This document shows positions 9,179-17,060 of a stretch of 64,000 bases of DNA, in pieces; the first letter of the stretch is position 1; each line of letters opens with the position of its first letter. The notes under the pieces are model-generated. The model was not told the origin of the DNA and searched no databases. It saw nothing but the letters and a program-made list of their open reading frames with translations. The stretch comes from Algoriphagus aquimarinus (GTDB lineage Bacteria > Bacteroidota > Bacteroidia > Cytophagales > Cyclobacteriaceae). Location of the stretch: the NCBI RefSeq assembly GCF_900112005.1, contig NZ_FOKK01000003.1:310001-374000 (forward strand), given 5' to 3'. The translations under genes and the position numbers were made by a program.

Positions 9179-9628
9179 TTATTGAAGTGGAGCATTTCCA
9201 AATGGTATCCCTACAGATCCGCACCATAGTAGCACATGCGTATATTTAGCCGTACTTATGCCAGATGGAATAGCGAAGAAATTCTCCCCAGCCATTCTAA
9301 CTGGTCCTACCACCAATAAATTAGGATTTCCATTTCCAGGGTCAGCCATGAAGGTGTCTGAAGTGGATAAATAGACAGTGACCGTTCCTGTAGCAAGAGC
9401 CGTGTTGAAGTCTGAACTAAACTGTAGGAATTCCTTGCCTTGTGTGTCTGTTCCTATTCCAGCAACTCCCATAGATCCTGCGGAATTTTGATCCACAAAG
9501 TTTCCACTACGCAATACATTCAACGCACCAGTAGGACGAGTTGGGTCAATAGTAACAGGATCATTGTCATCTGAACAAGATACTAGGCCTAAAAAGGCGA
9601 CATAAAAGAGAATAAATACTTTTTTCAT
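9179..9628 (-). CDS. DM13-domain lipoprotein (first gene of operon)
   Basis: 149 residues. Lipoprotein signal with lipobox LVSC (Cys18), an acidic/proline linker, then a DM13 domain (about 36-149): NVLRSGNFVDQNSAG, GKEFLQFSSDFNTA, GTVTVYLSTSDTF and the signature VLLWCGSVGIPFGNAPLQ with Cys136. This copy keeps the canonical C-terminal FGNAPL better than the paralogue at 7166-7645. It is first in the four-gene minus-strand operon and divergent from the gene at 9742 over a 113-base gap. Confidence 0.8.
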   Translation of the reverse strand: MKKVFILFYVAFLGLVSCSDDNDPVTIDPTRPTGALNVLRSGNFVDQNSAGSMGVAGIGTDTQGKEFLQFSSDFNTALATGTVTVYLSTSDTFMADPGNGNPNLLVVGPVRMAGENFFAIPSGISTAKYTHVLLWCGSVGIPFGNAPLQ

Positions 9629-9741
9629 GATTTTGAGGTTTTGATTGATTCAAAATTGCTCTTAGGGTATCACAAAAAAGTCACGAAAGAGTAAAGGTTT
9701 TATTTCTGAGCTTCTTTTCTTTGGGAGAAAAAATAATTGAA

Positions 9742-10035
9742 ATGGCACTAGACGAAAGAGAAATTGCTGATTTTTTGAAATCAGAAGATAAAATCAAAAG
9801 CTACAATCCTGTACTTAAGGCTCTTTGGTATGACGGAAATGGTGATTGGGATAAGGCACATGACCAGGTGGATGGTATGGATGGAAAAGATGCTGCTAGA
9901 ATTCATGCATATCTCCATAGAAAGGAAGGCGATCAATGGAATGCTGATTACTGGTATAGAAGAGCGGGAGCTACATGCCCAGAATTAAACTTAGAAGAGG
10001 AGTGGGAAATGTTGCTTACCCAATATTTACTTTAG
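9742..10035 (+). CDS. Conserved small acidic protein, unknown function
   Basis: 97 residues from the ATG at 9742. The frame also extends to a TTG at 9721, but a purine-rich GGGAGAAAA lies just before the ATG. No signal peptide, no Cys pair. It is rich in Trp, Asp and Tyr, with the pattern WYDGNGDWDKAHDQVDGMDG (37-56), then ARIHAYLHRKEGDQWNADYW and YRRAG. I recognise this as a widespread uncharacterised cytosolic helical family in Bacteroidota and Proteobacteria but know no function. It is followed by a hairpin terminator. Confidence 0.75.
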   Translation: MALDEREIADFLKSEDKIKSYNPVLKALWYDGNGDWDKAHDQVDGMDGKDAARIHAYLHRKEGDQWNADYWYRRAGATCPELNLEEEWEMLLTQYLL

Positions 10036-10080
10036 TTATTCCATGTCTTATACTGCTATTTTTGATTTAAAATCTAATAA

Positions 10081-10104
10081 ATACCCTGTATAGGGTATGT
10101 TTTC
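10081..10104 (+). terminator. Probable terminator after the 97-residue protein gene
   Basis: 7-base stem ATACCCT (10081-10087) and AGGGTAT (10092-10098), 4-base loop, then GTTTTCC. Short stem, so moderate strength. Confidence 0.5.
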
Positions 10105-10120
10105 CTGAGAGTTTGGGTGG

Positions 10121-10128
10121 TACTTTTG
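10121..10128 (+). promoter_or_regulatory. Candidate -7 element for the small Cys/His protein gene
   Basis: TACTTTTG matches TAnnTTTG exactly and would start transcription about 20 bases before the ATG at 10156. No TTG is found at the -33 position, so support is partial. Confidence 0.4.
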
Positions 10129-10155
10129 AATAAGTAAAAACCTATAAGCATTTCT

Positions 10156-10380
10156 ATGAAATTCTTCTATTTAGCGTCCAATCCAAACGAAAGTGGTTTA
10201 CACGAGGTGCACGATCGTGATTGTGAACATATTCCAAATAGCTATGATCGGGATTACCTAGGTCCTTTCAATACCGGTAACGAAGCAATGAGAAAGGCGA
10301 TGACACTAAAAAATCAGGTGGGACTTTGTCAGAATTGCTGCAAATTTGAAAACAAACCAATAATTTTTAGTGTAAAGTGA
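10156..10380 (+). CDS. Small Cys/His-rich hypothetical protein
   Basis: 74 residues. Potential metal ligands: His17, His20, Cys23 and His25 (GLHEVHDRDCEHIP) and Cys58, Cys61 and Cys62 (VGLCQNCCKF). The H..C.H / CxxCC arrangement could bind one metal ion, but this is inference. It also contains YLGPF and an Ala-rich helix NEAMRKAMTLKNQ. I do not recognise a named family. A TAnnTTTG element precedes it and a hairpin follows about 160 bases later. Confidence 0.7.
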   Translation: MKFFYLASNPNESGLHEVHDRDCEHIPNSYDRDYLGPFNTGNEAMRKAMTLKNQVGLCQNCCKFENKPIIFSVK

Positions 10381-10543
10381 CATCAAGTTCCTTTCGGTTT
10401 TTTATCCGAATTATTACTTGAATTAGAGGTAGGTCTTTGGTAATCAGCATTTACCTCTTTAGAAATTCAATTTATTATAAACAAAACAATTTCAAATAAT
10501 CGGAATTGTTTAGAGTTTTAGCACATCCAAGAAACTTTCCTAT

Positions 10544-10579
10544 AAGCCTCACAAAGACATATCTAGTGAGGCTTTTTCT
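10544..10579 (+). terminator. Rho-independent terminator
   Basis: 9-base perfect stem AAGCCTCAC (10544-10552) and GTGAGGCTT (10566-10574) followed by TTTCTT-type T-rich sequence. It lies 163 bases after the small Cys/His gene. The stretch between (10381-10543) shows no gene; a long 3' untranslated region or a small RNA ending here is possible. 10580-10757 also shows nothing recognisable. Confidence 0.75.
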
Positions 10580-10757
10580 TGTTTTGAATCAAACAGAAGT
10601 TGTAGCTGAATTTTGAATTGGCTTCCAAATCAATGTGCATATCACTTATGAAAAACTGAATTGTGGCTTGTTTTCTTGAGTACATGGCAATTAATTATTG
10701 TTATATTAATCGCTTTCAATTGTTTGTCTTACTAAGAACTCATCTAGAATTTTCATT

Positions 10758-11528
10758 ATGAGATTAATATTCGCTACCATCTTTTGCCTTATGACACTTT
10801 CTTCGTTTGCACAATTACAACCTATAAAATCTGGTGTATTCCATTGGAATGATTTTGAAGTAAAATCTAATGGAGATAGACAAGGCAGAGCAATTCTGGA
10901 AGGAATTTCTACTCATTTTGATTACCTGGAAATGCATGCTACCACTCAAGCTGTAGGAGCAAAAGCAAGCACTGCTCATGCTAACGAGGATATTGAGGAA
11001 CTCATAATTGTCAAAGAAGGGGTTATGAAGGTGACTATCGATGGAGAGAGCTCTATTCTAGGGGCTAATGGTGTGATTTCATTGATGCCACTTCAGATGC
11101 ACTCCATGCAAAATGCAGGTGATAGTCCTCTCACTTATTATGTAATTAGATATAGGTCTAAAAAACAGATGAACGTAGAAAGAGGAATTGCCTCTGGAGG
11201 ATCATTGATGATTAATGCAGATTCACTTGCTTACAGACCTACGAGTGTAGGAGGCGTTCGTTCCTATTTTGATAGATCCACGGCCATGTGTGAGCGACTG
11301 GAAATGCATGTGACTACATTGGATAGAAAAGTACCAAGTCACGAGCCTCATTCCCATGTAGAAACTGAAATTATCTTAATGATTTCAGGCGAAACGGCAC
11401 AGCTCATCGATGGAAAAGAGTATACAGCCAAAGCCGGTGACTTTTATTTTATGGAGTCAGAATCTAATCATGGAATTAGAAATACCAGCGATCAGCCAAC
11501 TACTTATTTTGCATTTAAATGGAAGTAA
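10758..11528 (+). CDS. Secreted bicupin protein
   Basis: 256 residues with a signal peptide (MRLIFATIFCLMTLSSFAQ). It has two cupin domains, about 60-130 (HANEDIEELIIVKEGVMKVTI, GVISLMPLQMHSMQNAG) and about 180-254 (SHEPHSHVETEIILMISGET, AGDFYFMESESNHGIRNT). The second carries the fuller metal-binding pattern (HxHxxxE and a distal His). Cupins include sugar isomerases, dioxygenases and ligand-binding proteins; the periplasmic location and two domains resemble ureidoglycine-aminohydrolase-like bicupins, but the substrate cannot be read from sequence. No operon partner. Confidence 0.85.
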   Translation: MRLIFATIFCLMTLSSFAQLQPIKSGVFHWNDFEVKSNGDRQGRAILEGISTHFDYLEMHATTQAVGAKASTAHANEDIEELIIVKEGVMKVTIDGESSILGANGVISLMPLQMHSMQNAGDSPLTYYVIRYRSKKQMNVERGIASGGSLMINADSLAYRPTSVGGVRSYFDRSTAMCERLEMHVTTLDRKVPSHEPHSHVETEIILMISGETAQLIDGKEYTAKAGDFYFMESESNHGIRNTSDQPTTYFAFKWK

Positions 11529-11688
11529 GCCATACTTTTATTCTCCCTAGAATCAAAAGGATAAACAATTATCCGCTGTTTGTCGTTGGGTTTTTGAGCA
11601 AAAATTCCATATAAATAGTGACTAATTCACTTCAAATAATTGAGAATATTTTCTCTGCTTAGATGAGGTAGGGTCAGTCTTTACAAGA

Positions 11689-11696
11689 TATATTTG
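11689..11696 (+). promoter_or_regulatory. Candidate -7 element of the multi-PAS kinase gene
   Basis: TATATTTG is an exact TAnnTTTG match, 22 bases before the GTG start. No TTG at -33. Confidence 0.42.
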
Positions 11697-11717
11697 TTAA
11701 ACACATAAGATCTTTTC

Positions 11718-14700
11718 GTGAATACATTTAAGAATAGCTGGGCCCATCTTCCTGGAAATAGTAAGGTTAAAGCGCTTTTTGAACAAACTAAATGGCCTGC
11801 CACTTCCCTAGGCGATTATACTAATTGGCCAGAAAATTTAGTAACTGTGCTTAGAATGGTGTTGGATAGTCCAATGCCTATGTGCATTTATTTGGGGGAT
11901 AATTTAATTCAACTCTATAATGACAGTTATCTCCAAGCACTGGGAGATCCTTTGGCATACCAGTCATTTGCCAAAAGTGCTCAGGATACATATGGAGCAG
12001 AATGGGCAGCTGTCTCTACTATCTTTAAAAGTGTAATGAATGGAGTTGCTGTGCGTATTTCTGATTCCTCCTTAGTGAATAAAAATGGAGATTTAAACGA
12101 ACAGTTTTACGATTGTACTTATAGCCCAATTAGAAGTGTAGAAGGAGAGATTTCCGGTGTGTGGAAAACCGCTCTTGAAATTACAGATAGGAAAGTCATT
12201 GAAGAAAATTTGCTGTCACAGCGAGAACTTGATAGAAAAGACATCGAAGAAAGTGAGCAGAGAATTCGTTCTATCGTAGAAAATGCTCCTTTTCCAATAG
12301 CAGTATATGAAGGAAGTGATCTGATTATTACACTAGCCAATCAGTCAATAATGGATGCTTGGGGGAAAGGGAATGAAGTGGTAGGAAAATCGTATAGAGC
12401 TATTTTACCTGAGCTTGAAAATCAAGAAATTTTCAATCAAGTGTACCGTGTTTTTGCTACTGGAATACCTTTTCATGCAAAAAACGAACGTGTTGATTTA
12501 GAAATTAAAGGTCAATTACAACCATTCTATTTTAATTATAGTTTTACGCCTTTATACAATACGGACGGGCAAGTATATGGCGTAATGAATACAGCTGCGG
12601 AAGTGACTGACATTCACTTGGCAAAGCTCAAGGTAGAGGAGAGCGAAAAAAGATTTAGAGATTCAGTTCAGCAAGCACCTTTGGGAATCACAATCCTGAG
12701 AGGCGATGATTATATCGTGGAAATGGCAAATGCTAATTACCTGCTTTTAGTGGATAAGAGCGAGGAAGGATTTATTGGAAAGCCACTTTTTGAATCGTTA
12801 CCTGAAGTTAAAGATACCATTGAGCATATTTTTCTAGATATCAAAGCCACAGGAAATCCTTTTTATGGAAGTGAGTTTCCTGTTACTTTAAATAGATATG
12901 GGAAAAGTGAACTCACTTATTTCAATTTTGTATATCACCCCCTTAAGGAAGATAATGGTGAAATAAGTGGAATAATGGCGGTTGCCACCGAGGTTACGAA
13001 TACCGTTAAAGCCAAGCATTTACTAGAAGAGAGTGAAAAGCATTTCCGAAATATGGTCATGCAGTCACCTATCCCAATGACTATATTGAGGGGTGAGAAA
13101 TTCATCATAGAATCTGCAAATAAAGTAATGATAGATACGGTGTGGCGTCGGAAAGCAGAAGAAGTCATAGGAGTTTCTATTTTGGAGGCTTTCCCGGAAC
13201 TTGAGCAGCAGAAATATCCCGAACTCTTAAAAATGGTTTATACCTCAGGTAAAACCCATAGTGAGAAAGAAGCGGTTGCTTTAGTGTCTGGAGACGATGG
13301 TGTTAAGAAATTCTATTTGGACTTTGAATATGCCCCCTTATTTGATACCGAAGAAGTCATTTCTGGTATCATGATCACAGTTAATGATGTGACAGATAAG
13401 GTAGAAGCTAGGCTGAAGGTAGAAGAAAATGAAGAGCGATTAAACATCGTGGTGACTGCAAGTGACCTAGGTGTGTGGGAATATGACTTGAAGAAGGATG
13501 ATAGCATCATCTCTGATAGGTGTAAGGAGATTTTTGGCTTCTCAGGAGATGCGAATGTATCAAACGCTGAGTTGATTGCTCTTTTTCACCCAGATGATCT
13601 AGAGACTATAAAGCAAGCCTATGAAGAATCATATCAGTCTGGTAGCTTATTTTATGAAAGTAGAATCGTACTAGAAGAAAGCTCTCGACATTGGATTGAA
13701 GTAAAAGGAAAAGTGTTTTTTGATCAAGCCAATGAGCCGGAGAGAATGGTGGGTACTATCCGGGATATTACAGAGGAGAAGAATTTCCACAAGCTTTTAT
13801 TGGAGCGGGAAGAGAAGTTTAGGCTTCTAGCTGATTCTATGCCTCAATTGGTTTGGACTTCAGACAGCAACGGAGTTCTTAATTATTTCAATAATGCGGT
13901 TTATGATTTTTCCGGTATGCTTCTTAATGAGTTGCAAGGGGAGGGGTGGCTGCAGATGGTACATCCTGATGACAGAAAGAAAAACATTGAAAAGTGGACT
14001 CACTCTATTTTAACTGGAGATAATTTTCACTTTGAACATAGGTTTAAGAAGGCTGATGGAACTTATCGCTGGCAATTAAGTCGCGCAAAACCTCAGAGAG
14101 ATGATCAAGGAAACGTGAAAATGTGGGTTGGCTCAAGTACAGATATTCAAGAACATAAGGTATTCACCAAAGAACTGGAAAATCAAGTAAAGGATAGGAC
14201 TAGGGAGTTAAACCAAAAGAATATAGACCTAGAAAAAATGAATAAGGAGCTTCAGTCTTTTGCTTATATATCAAGCCATGATTTGCAGGAGCCACTTCGG
14301 AAAATTCAGACATTCTCAAGCTTACTGGTGACCGATGAATATGATAATCTGACTGATAGCGGCAGAGACATGTTTGATCGAATGCAAAATGCTGCGAATA
14401 GGATGCAAACCCTAATTCAGGATTTATTGGCGTATTCCCGAACCAATAGTCAGGATAGGATCTTCGAGGATATTAAGTTCGATTCGATAGCCAATGAAGT
14501 AAAAGATAACCTGAAAGAAGAACTCCAACATCAGGGGGCTTTAGTTGATATAAATGCATCTTGTACCGTACGAATCATTCCTTTTCAATTCAAGCAATTA
14601 CTTTCAAATCTAATCAGCAATTCGCTTAAGTTTTCAGATCCGGCAAGAAGCCCTGAGCTTACTATTACCTGTCAGATGATCACTGGACTGGAGTCAGGAT

Positions 14701-14951
14701 TAAGTCAATTATCGGAAAACCAACGATACAGCCATATCTCGATTTCTGATAATGGAATAGGTTTCGATGAGAAGTATAGCGAAAAAATATTCGAGGTTTT
14801 TCAAAGGCTTCATAGTAAAGCGGAATATGCAGGTACAGGCATTGGTTTGGCCATCGTCAAAAAAATAGTGGATAACCATAATGGCTTTATTAGCGCAACA
14901 AGTGAATTGGGTAAAGGAGCCACTTTTGATATTTATATCCCAGCGTTCTAA
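11718..14951 (+). CDS. Multi-PAS cytosolic sensor histidine kinase
   Basis: 1077 residues from a GTG start, with no membrane segment. About six PAS/PAC repeats lie between residues 15 and 820; several are near copies, with repeats starting VEESEKRFRDSVQQAPLGIT, LEESEKHFRNMVMQSPIPMT and EESEQRIRSIVENAPFPIA, and PAC ends such as GVWKTALEITDR. The last PAS domains contain LADSMPQLVWTSDSNG and VHPDDRKK. A coiled segment (825-845) leads to the phosphoacceptor domain with His854 (SSHDLQEPLRKIQTF) and an ATPase domain (SDNGIGFDEKYSEKIFEVFQ, GTGIGLAIVKKIV). No receiver domain is attached. The lone receiver 217 bases downstream is the likely partner. Confidence 0.93.
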   Translation: MNTFKNSWAHLPGNSKVKALFEQTKWPATSLGDYTNWPENLVTVLRMVLDSPMPMCIYLGDNLIQLYNDSYLQALGDPLAYQSFAKSAQDTYGAEWAAVSTIFKSVMNGVAVRISDSSLVNKNGDLNEQFYDCTYSPIRSVEGEISGVWKTALEITDRKVIEENLLSQRELDRKDIEESEQRIRSIVENAPFPIAVYEGSDLIITLANQSIMDAWGKGNEVVGKSYRAILPELENQEIFNQVYRVFATGIPFHAKNERVDLEIKGQLQPFYFNYSFTPLYNTDGQVYGVMNTAAEVTDIHLAKLKVEESEKRFRDSVQQAPLGITILRGDDYIVEMANANYLLLVDKSEEGFIGKPLFESLPEVKDTIEHIFLDIKATGNPFYGSEFPVTLNRYGKSELTYFNFVYHPLKEDNGEISGIMAVATEVTNTVKAKHLLEESEKHFRNMVMQSPIPMTILRGEKFIIESANKVMIDTVWRRKAEEVIGVSILEAFPELEQQKYPELLKMVYTSGKTHSEKEAVALVSGDDGVKKFYLDFEYAPLFDTEEVISGIMITVNDVTDKVEARLKVEENEERLNIVVTASDLGVWEYDLKKDDSIISDRCKEIFGFSGDANVSNAELIALFHPDDLETIKQAYEESYQSGSLFYESRIVLEESSRHWIEVKGKVFFDQANEPERMVGTIRDITEEKNFHKLLLEREEKFRLLADSMPQLVWTSDSNGVLNYFNNAVYDFSGMLLNELQGEGWLQMVHPDDRKKNIEKWTHSILTGDNFHFEHRFKKADGTYRWQLSRAKPQRDDQGNVKMWVGSSTDIQEHKVFTKELENQVKDRTRELNQKNIDLEKMNKELQSFAYISSHDLQEPLRKIQTFSSLLVTDEYDNLTDSGRDMFDRMQNAANRMQTLIQDLLAYSRTNSQDRIFEDIKFDSIANEVKDNLKEELQHQGALVDINASCTVRIIPFQFKQLLSNLISNSLKFSDPARSPELTITCQMITGLESGLSQLSENQRYSHISISDNGIGFDEKYSEKIFEVFQRLHSKAEYAGTGIGLAIVKKIVDNHNGFISATSELGKGATFDIYIPAF

Positions 14952-15124
14952 TTCAATTGATTGAAGGCTATAGAGAGTTTTGGGCTAAATAGTACCATTC
15001 AAAACATGCGGTACTGATCCTTAATTAAAATTTCTGTAGTATGTTACTCTGTTGATAATCAAAAAGAAAGTAATACTTTCTTTAATGAGTTATTAAGGCT
15101 TCATTTCTGTACTTAAATTTTAAT

Positions 15125-15132
15125 TACATTTG
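15125..15132 (+). promoter_or_regulatory. Candidate -7 element of the single-domain response regulator
   Basis: TACATTTG matches TAnnTTTG exactly, about 37 bases before the ATG. No TTG at -33. It suggests the regulator can be transcribed separately from the kinase. Confidence 0.4.
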
Positions 15133-15168
15133 TTTCACTGGATGGGGACGCTGCAGGACAGGTTATAG

Positions 15169-15609
15169 ATGATGGACGGGAAAATGACAATATTTTATAC
15201 GGATGACGATGAGGATGATTTAGAATTTTTTAAAAAAGTCATTCGTTTAATTGACGAATCCTATTCAGTGATAACACATCTCGACGGTACACAATTACTT
15301 GATGCCCTCGATAACCCACCTCCATGCCCTTCAGTACTTTTTTTGGATATCAATATGCCAGGATTCAATGGCATAGAGTTATTGGAAATAATTAGAAAAT
15401 CCGAGAAACACGCTCAGCTTCCTATCATTATGTTATCCACGACTAATGACGTTTTGGTGATACGTAAGGCTCATGAGCTGGGAGCTAATTACTATGTTCC
15501 GAAGCCAAGTAGTTTCACGGAACTGAGAAAATCAATCGAACATACCCTTAAAATTAATTGGCAAGACTTCATGCCTGAGTTTAACAACTTCGTCTATATC
15601 GATAAATAA
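15169..15609 (+). CDS. Single-domain (CheY/Rcp1-like) response regulator
   Basis: 146 residues comprising only a receiver domain: acidic pocket Asp12-14, phosphoacceptor Asp60 (LFLDINMPGFNG), switch Ser90/Thr91 (IIMLSTTND) and Lys112 (YYVPKPSS). There is no output domain, so it signals through protein contact or phosphotransfer. It follows the multi-PAS kinase, the arrangement seen for phytochrome/Rcp-type pairs. The start could also be the ATG at 15184 (residue 6), which has GGACGGG before it. Confidence 0.92.
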   Translation: MMDGKMTIFYTDDDEDDLEFFKKVIRLIDESYSVITHLDGTQLLDALDNPPPCPSVLFLDINMPGFNGIELLEIIRKSEKHAQLPIIMLSTTNDVLVIRKAHELGANYYVPKPSSFTELRKSIEHTLKINWQDFMPEFNNFVYIDK

Positions 15610-16046
15610 GGAGTAACCACCTTATCTTTTACTTCTATATTTTTCATCGAGACAAAAGCCAAAAGTCTCCTTTTGAACCATCATCATTTTTACAATCCCG
15701 TCTTTTCATCTCTGGAAATTAGCTCCGCTTTAACTTAAGCTCATTCTTGGATTCTATTCTACACATTGAGAATATTTTTCCCTAAGAAATTAATTTAATC
15801 CACAGCCCTCGTTACATAATCGACCTCCATTAACTCAGAGAGAGGTATTCCAATTACTTTTTGAAATGGCTAGTTATTTGGTTTCTACAGTGAAAATAGA
15901 TCGTAAAAGCTATAGGTATTGTGACTGAATACAAAAATGATTGTATCAAAGCTCATGAACTATCAATCAAGGATTTCTATGGGCTTATTTCAACTCTGTC
16001 AGATTTTAATAACCCACTCTATACTAATGACTAAACCTAACTAAAG
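15610..16046. other. Intergenic region with a possible 37-codon leader frame
   Basis: No known gene. A weak 6-base hairpin (15606-15625) follows the response regulator. A GTG-started frame of 37 codons runs 15921-16034 (begins VTEYKNDCIKAHELS, ends NNPLYTND) and stops 12 bases before the SbnA-like gene. It could be a leader peptide or chance. Confidence 0.35.
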
Positions 16047-17021
16047 ATGACAGGTCAACTTTTTTCAAGAATATTGGATACCGTTGGACACACGCCTCTG
16101 GTAAGATTTCATCGATTGTATCCTTCGTCCCAACTGCGGATTTATGGAAAGATGGAATCTTTCAATCCAGCAGGAAGTATAAAAGACCGTACAGCCTACC
16201 AATTGATCACCCATGCAATGGAAAGCGGAAAGCTCAAAAAGGGCGACACGGTAATAGAATCAAGCTCAGGAAATATGGCAATTGGTTTGGCTCAAACCTG
16301 CAAATATTTTGGATTGAAGCTGATAGTCGTGGTGGATCCTATGGTCAATAAGCAGAATGTAAAGATCATTCAAGCTTATGGGGCTGAAGTCAATTACGTA
16401 ACGGAACCTGCCAATTCGGGTGGTTTTCTTCAGGCTAGATTGGATAGAGTTCAAGAGTTACTCGCTTCTAATCCTCAAAGTTTTTGGACTAATCAATATG
16501 GTAATCCTCAAAACCCAATAGCTCATAGACAGACAATGCATGAGATTATTAAAGACCTGGGACATGCGCCGGATTATCTATTTGCAGCGACCAGTACCTG
16601 TGGTACTCTAATGGGGTGTGCTGAATATATTCGGAAGAATAGATTGAATACCAAGGTGATAGCAGTTGATGCTGCTGGAAGTGTGATTTTTGATGCTCCT
16701 GCTGGTACACGAAAAATTCCCGGGCATGGAGCGGGTAGAAAATCTAAATTTTTGGATAGGAATGCTATATATGATGTAGTTCATGTGGATGATGAAGAAT
16801 GCGTGAACGGCTGTCATCATCTTTTGAATAGTGAAGCTGTGCTATGTGGAGGATCCTCTGGAGCTGTCACAAGTGCGGTGAACAAATATATTCCTTCTAT
16901 TCCAAAGGGGGCCTCACTGGCATTAATTCTATGTGATAGGGGAGATAGATATTTAGAGACCATTTACAATGAAGAATGGGTGATGTCAAATATTCTTCGC
17001 CAAGAGGTAGTGCAGGTATGA
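16047..17021 (+). CDS. SbnA-like PLP-dependent synthase (cysteine synthase superfamily)
   Basis: 324 residues, fold type II PLP enzyme. Catalytic Lys46 lies in NPAGSIKDRTAYQL. The Asn/Ser substrate loop is ESSSGNMAIGLAQ, and the PLP-phosphate loop is ATSTCGTLMG, with CGGSSGAV near the C-terminus. The ESSSGN and STCGT sequences resemble SbnA/Y4xP-type enzymes, which condense an activated serine with another amino acid (SbnA: O-phosphoserine and glutamate, toward 2,3-diaminopropionate), better than housekeeping CysK. The exact substrate is inferred. It is first in a three-gene operon, 39 bases before the FAD/NAD(P) gene. Confidence 0.85.
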   Translation: MTGQLFSRILDTVGHTPLVRFHRLYPSSQLRIYGKMESFNPAGSIKDRTAYQLITHAMESGKLKKGDTVIESSSGNMAIGLAQTCKYFGLKLIVVVDPMVNKQNVKIIQAYGAEVNYVTEPANSGGFLQARLDRVQELLASNPQSFWTNQYGNPQNPIAHRQTMHEIIKDLGHAPDYLFAATSTCGTLMGCAEYIRKNRLNTKVIAVDAAGSVIFDAPAGTRKIPGHGAGRKSKFLDRNAIYDVVHVDDEECVNGCHHLLNSEAVLCGGSSGAVTSAVNKYIPSIPKGASLALILCDRGDRYLETIYNEEWVMSNILRQEVVQV

Positions 17022-17060
17022 TCTCAAATAGCCAGAAATTCAGGATTTTAATTTCCCATT

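Noticed and set aside
9641..9653. TTGATTGATTCAA as a Crp/Fnr box before the DM13 operon
   Set aside because: Half-site spacing is one base short of the Fnr-type TTGAT-N4-ATCAA site and it lies close to the start codon; could be chance.
16047..17021. Housekeeping cysteine synthase CysK
   Set aside because: Context with a Y4yA-type decarboxylase and an FAD/NAD(P) protein, and the ESSSGN loop, fit an SbnA/Y4xP-type enzyme better.
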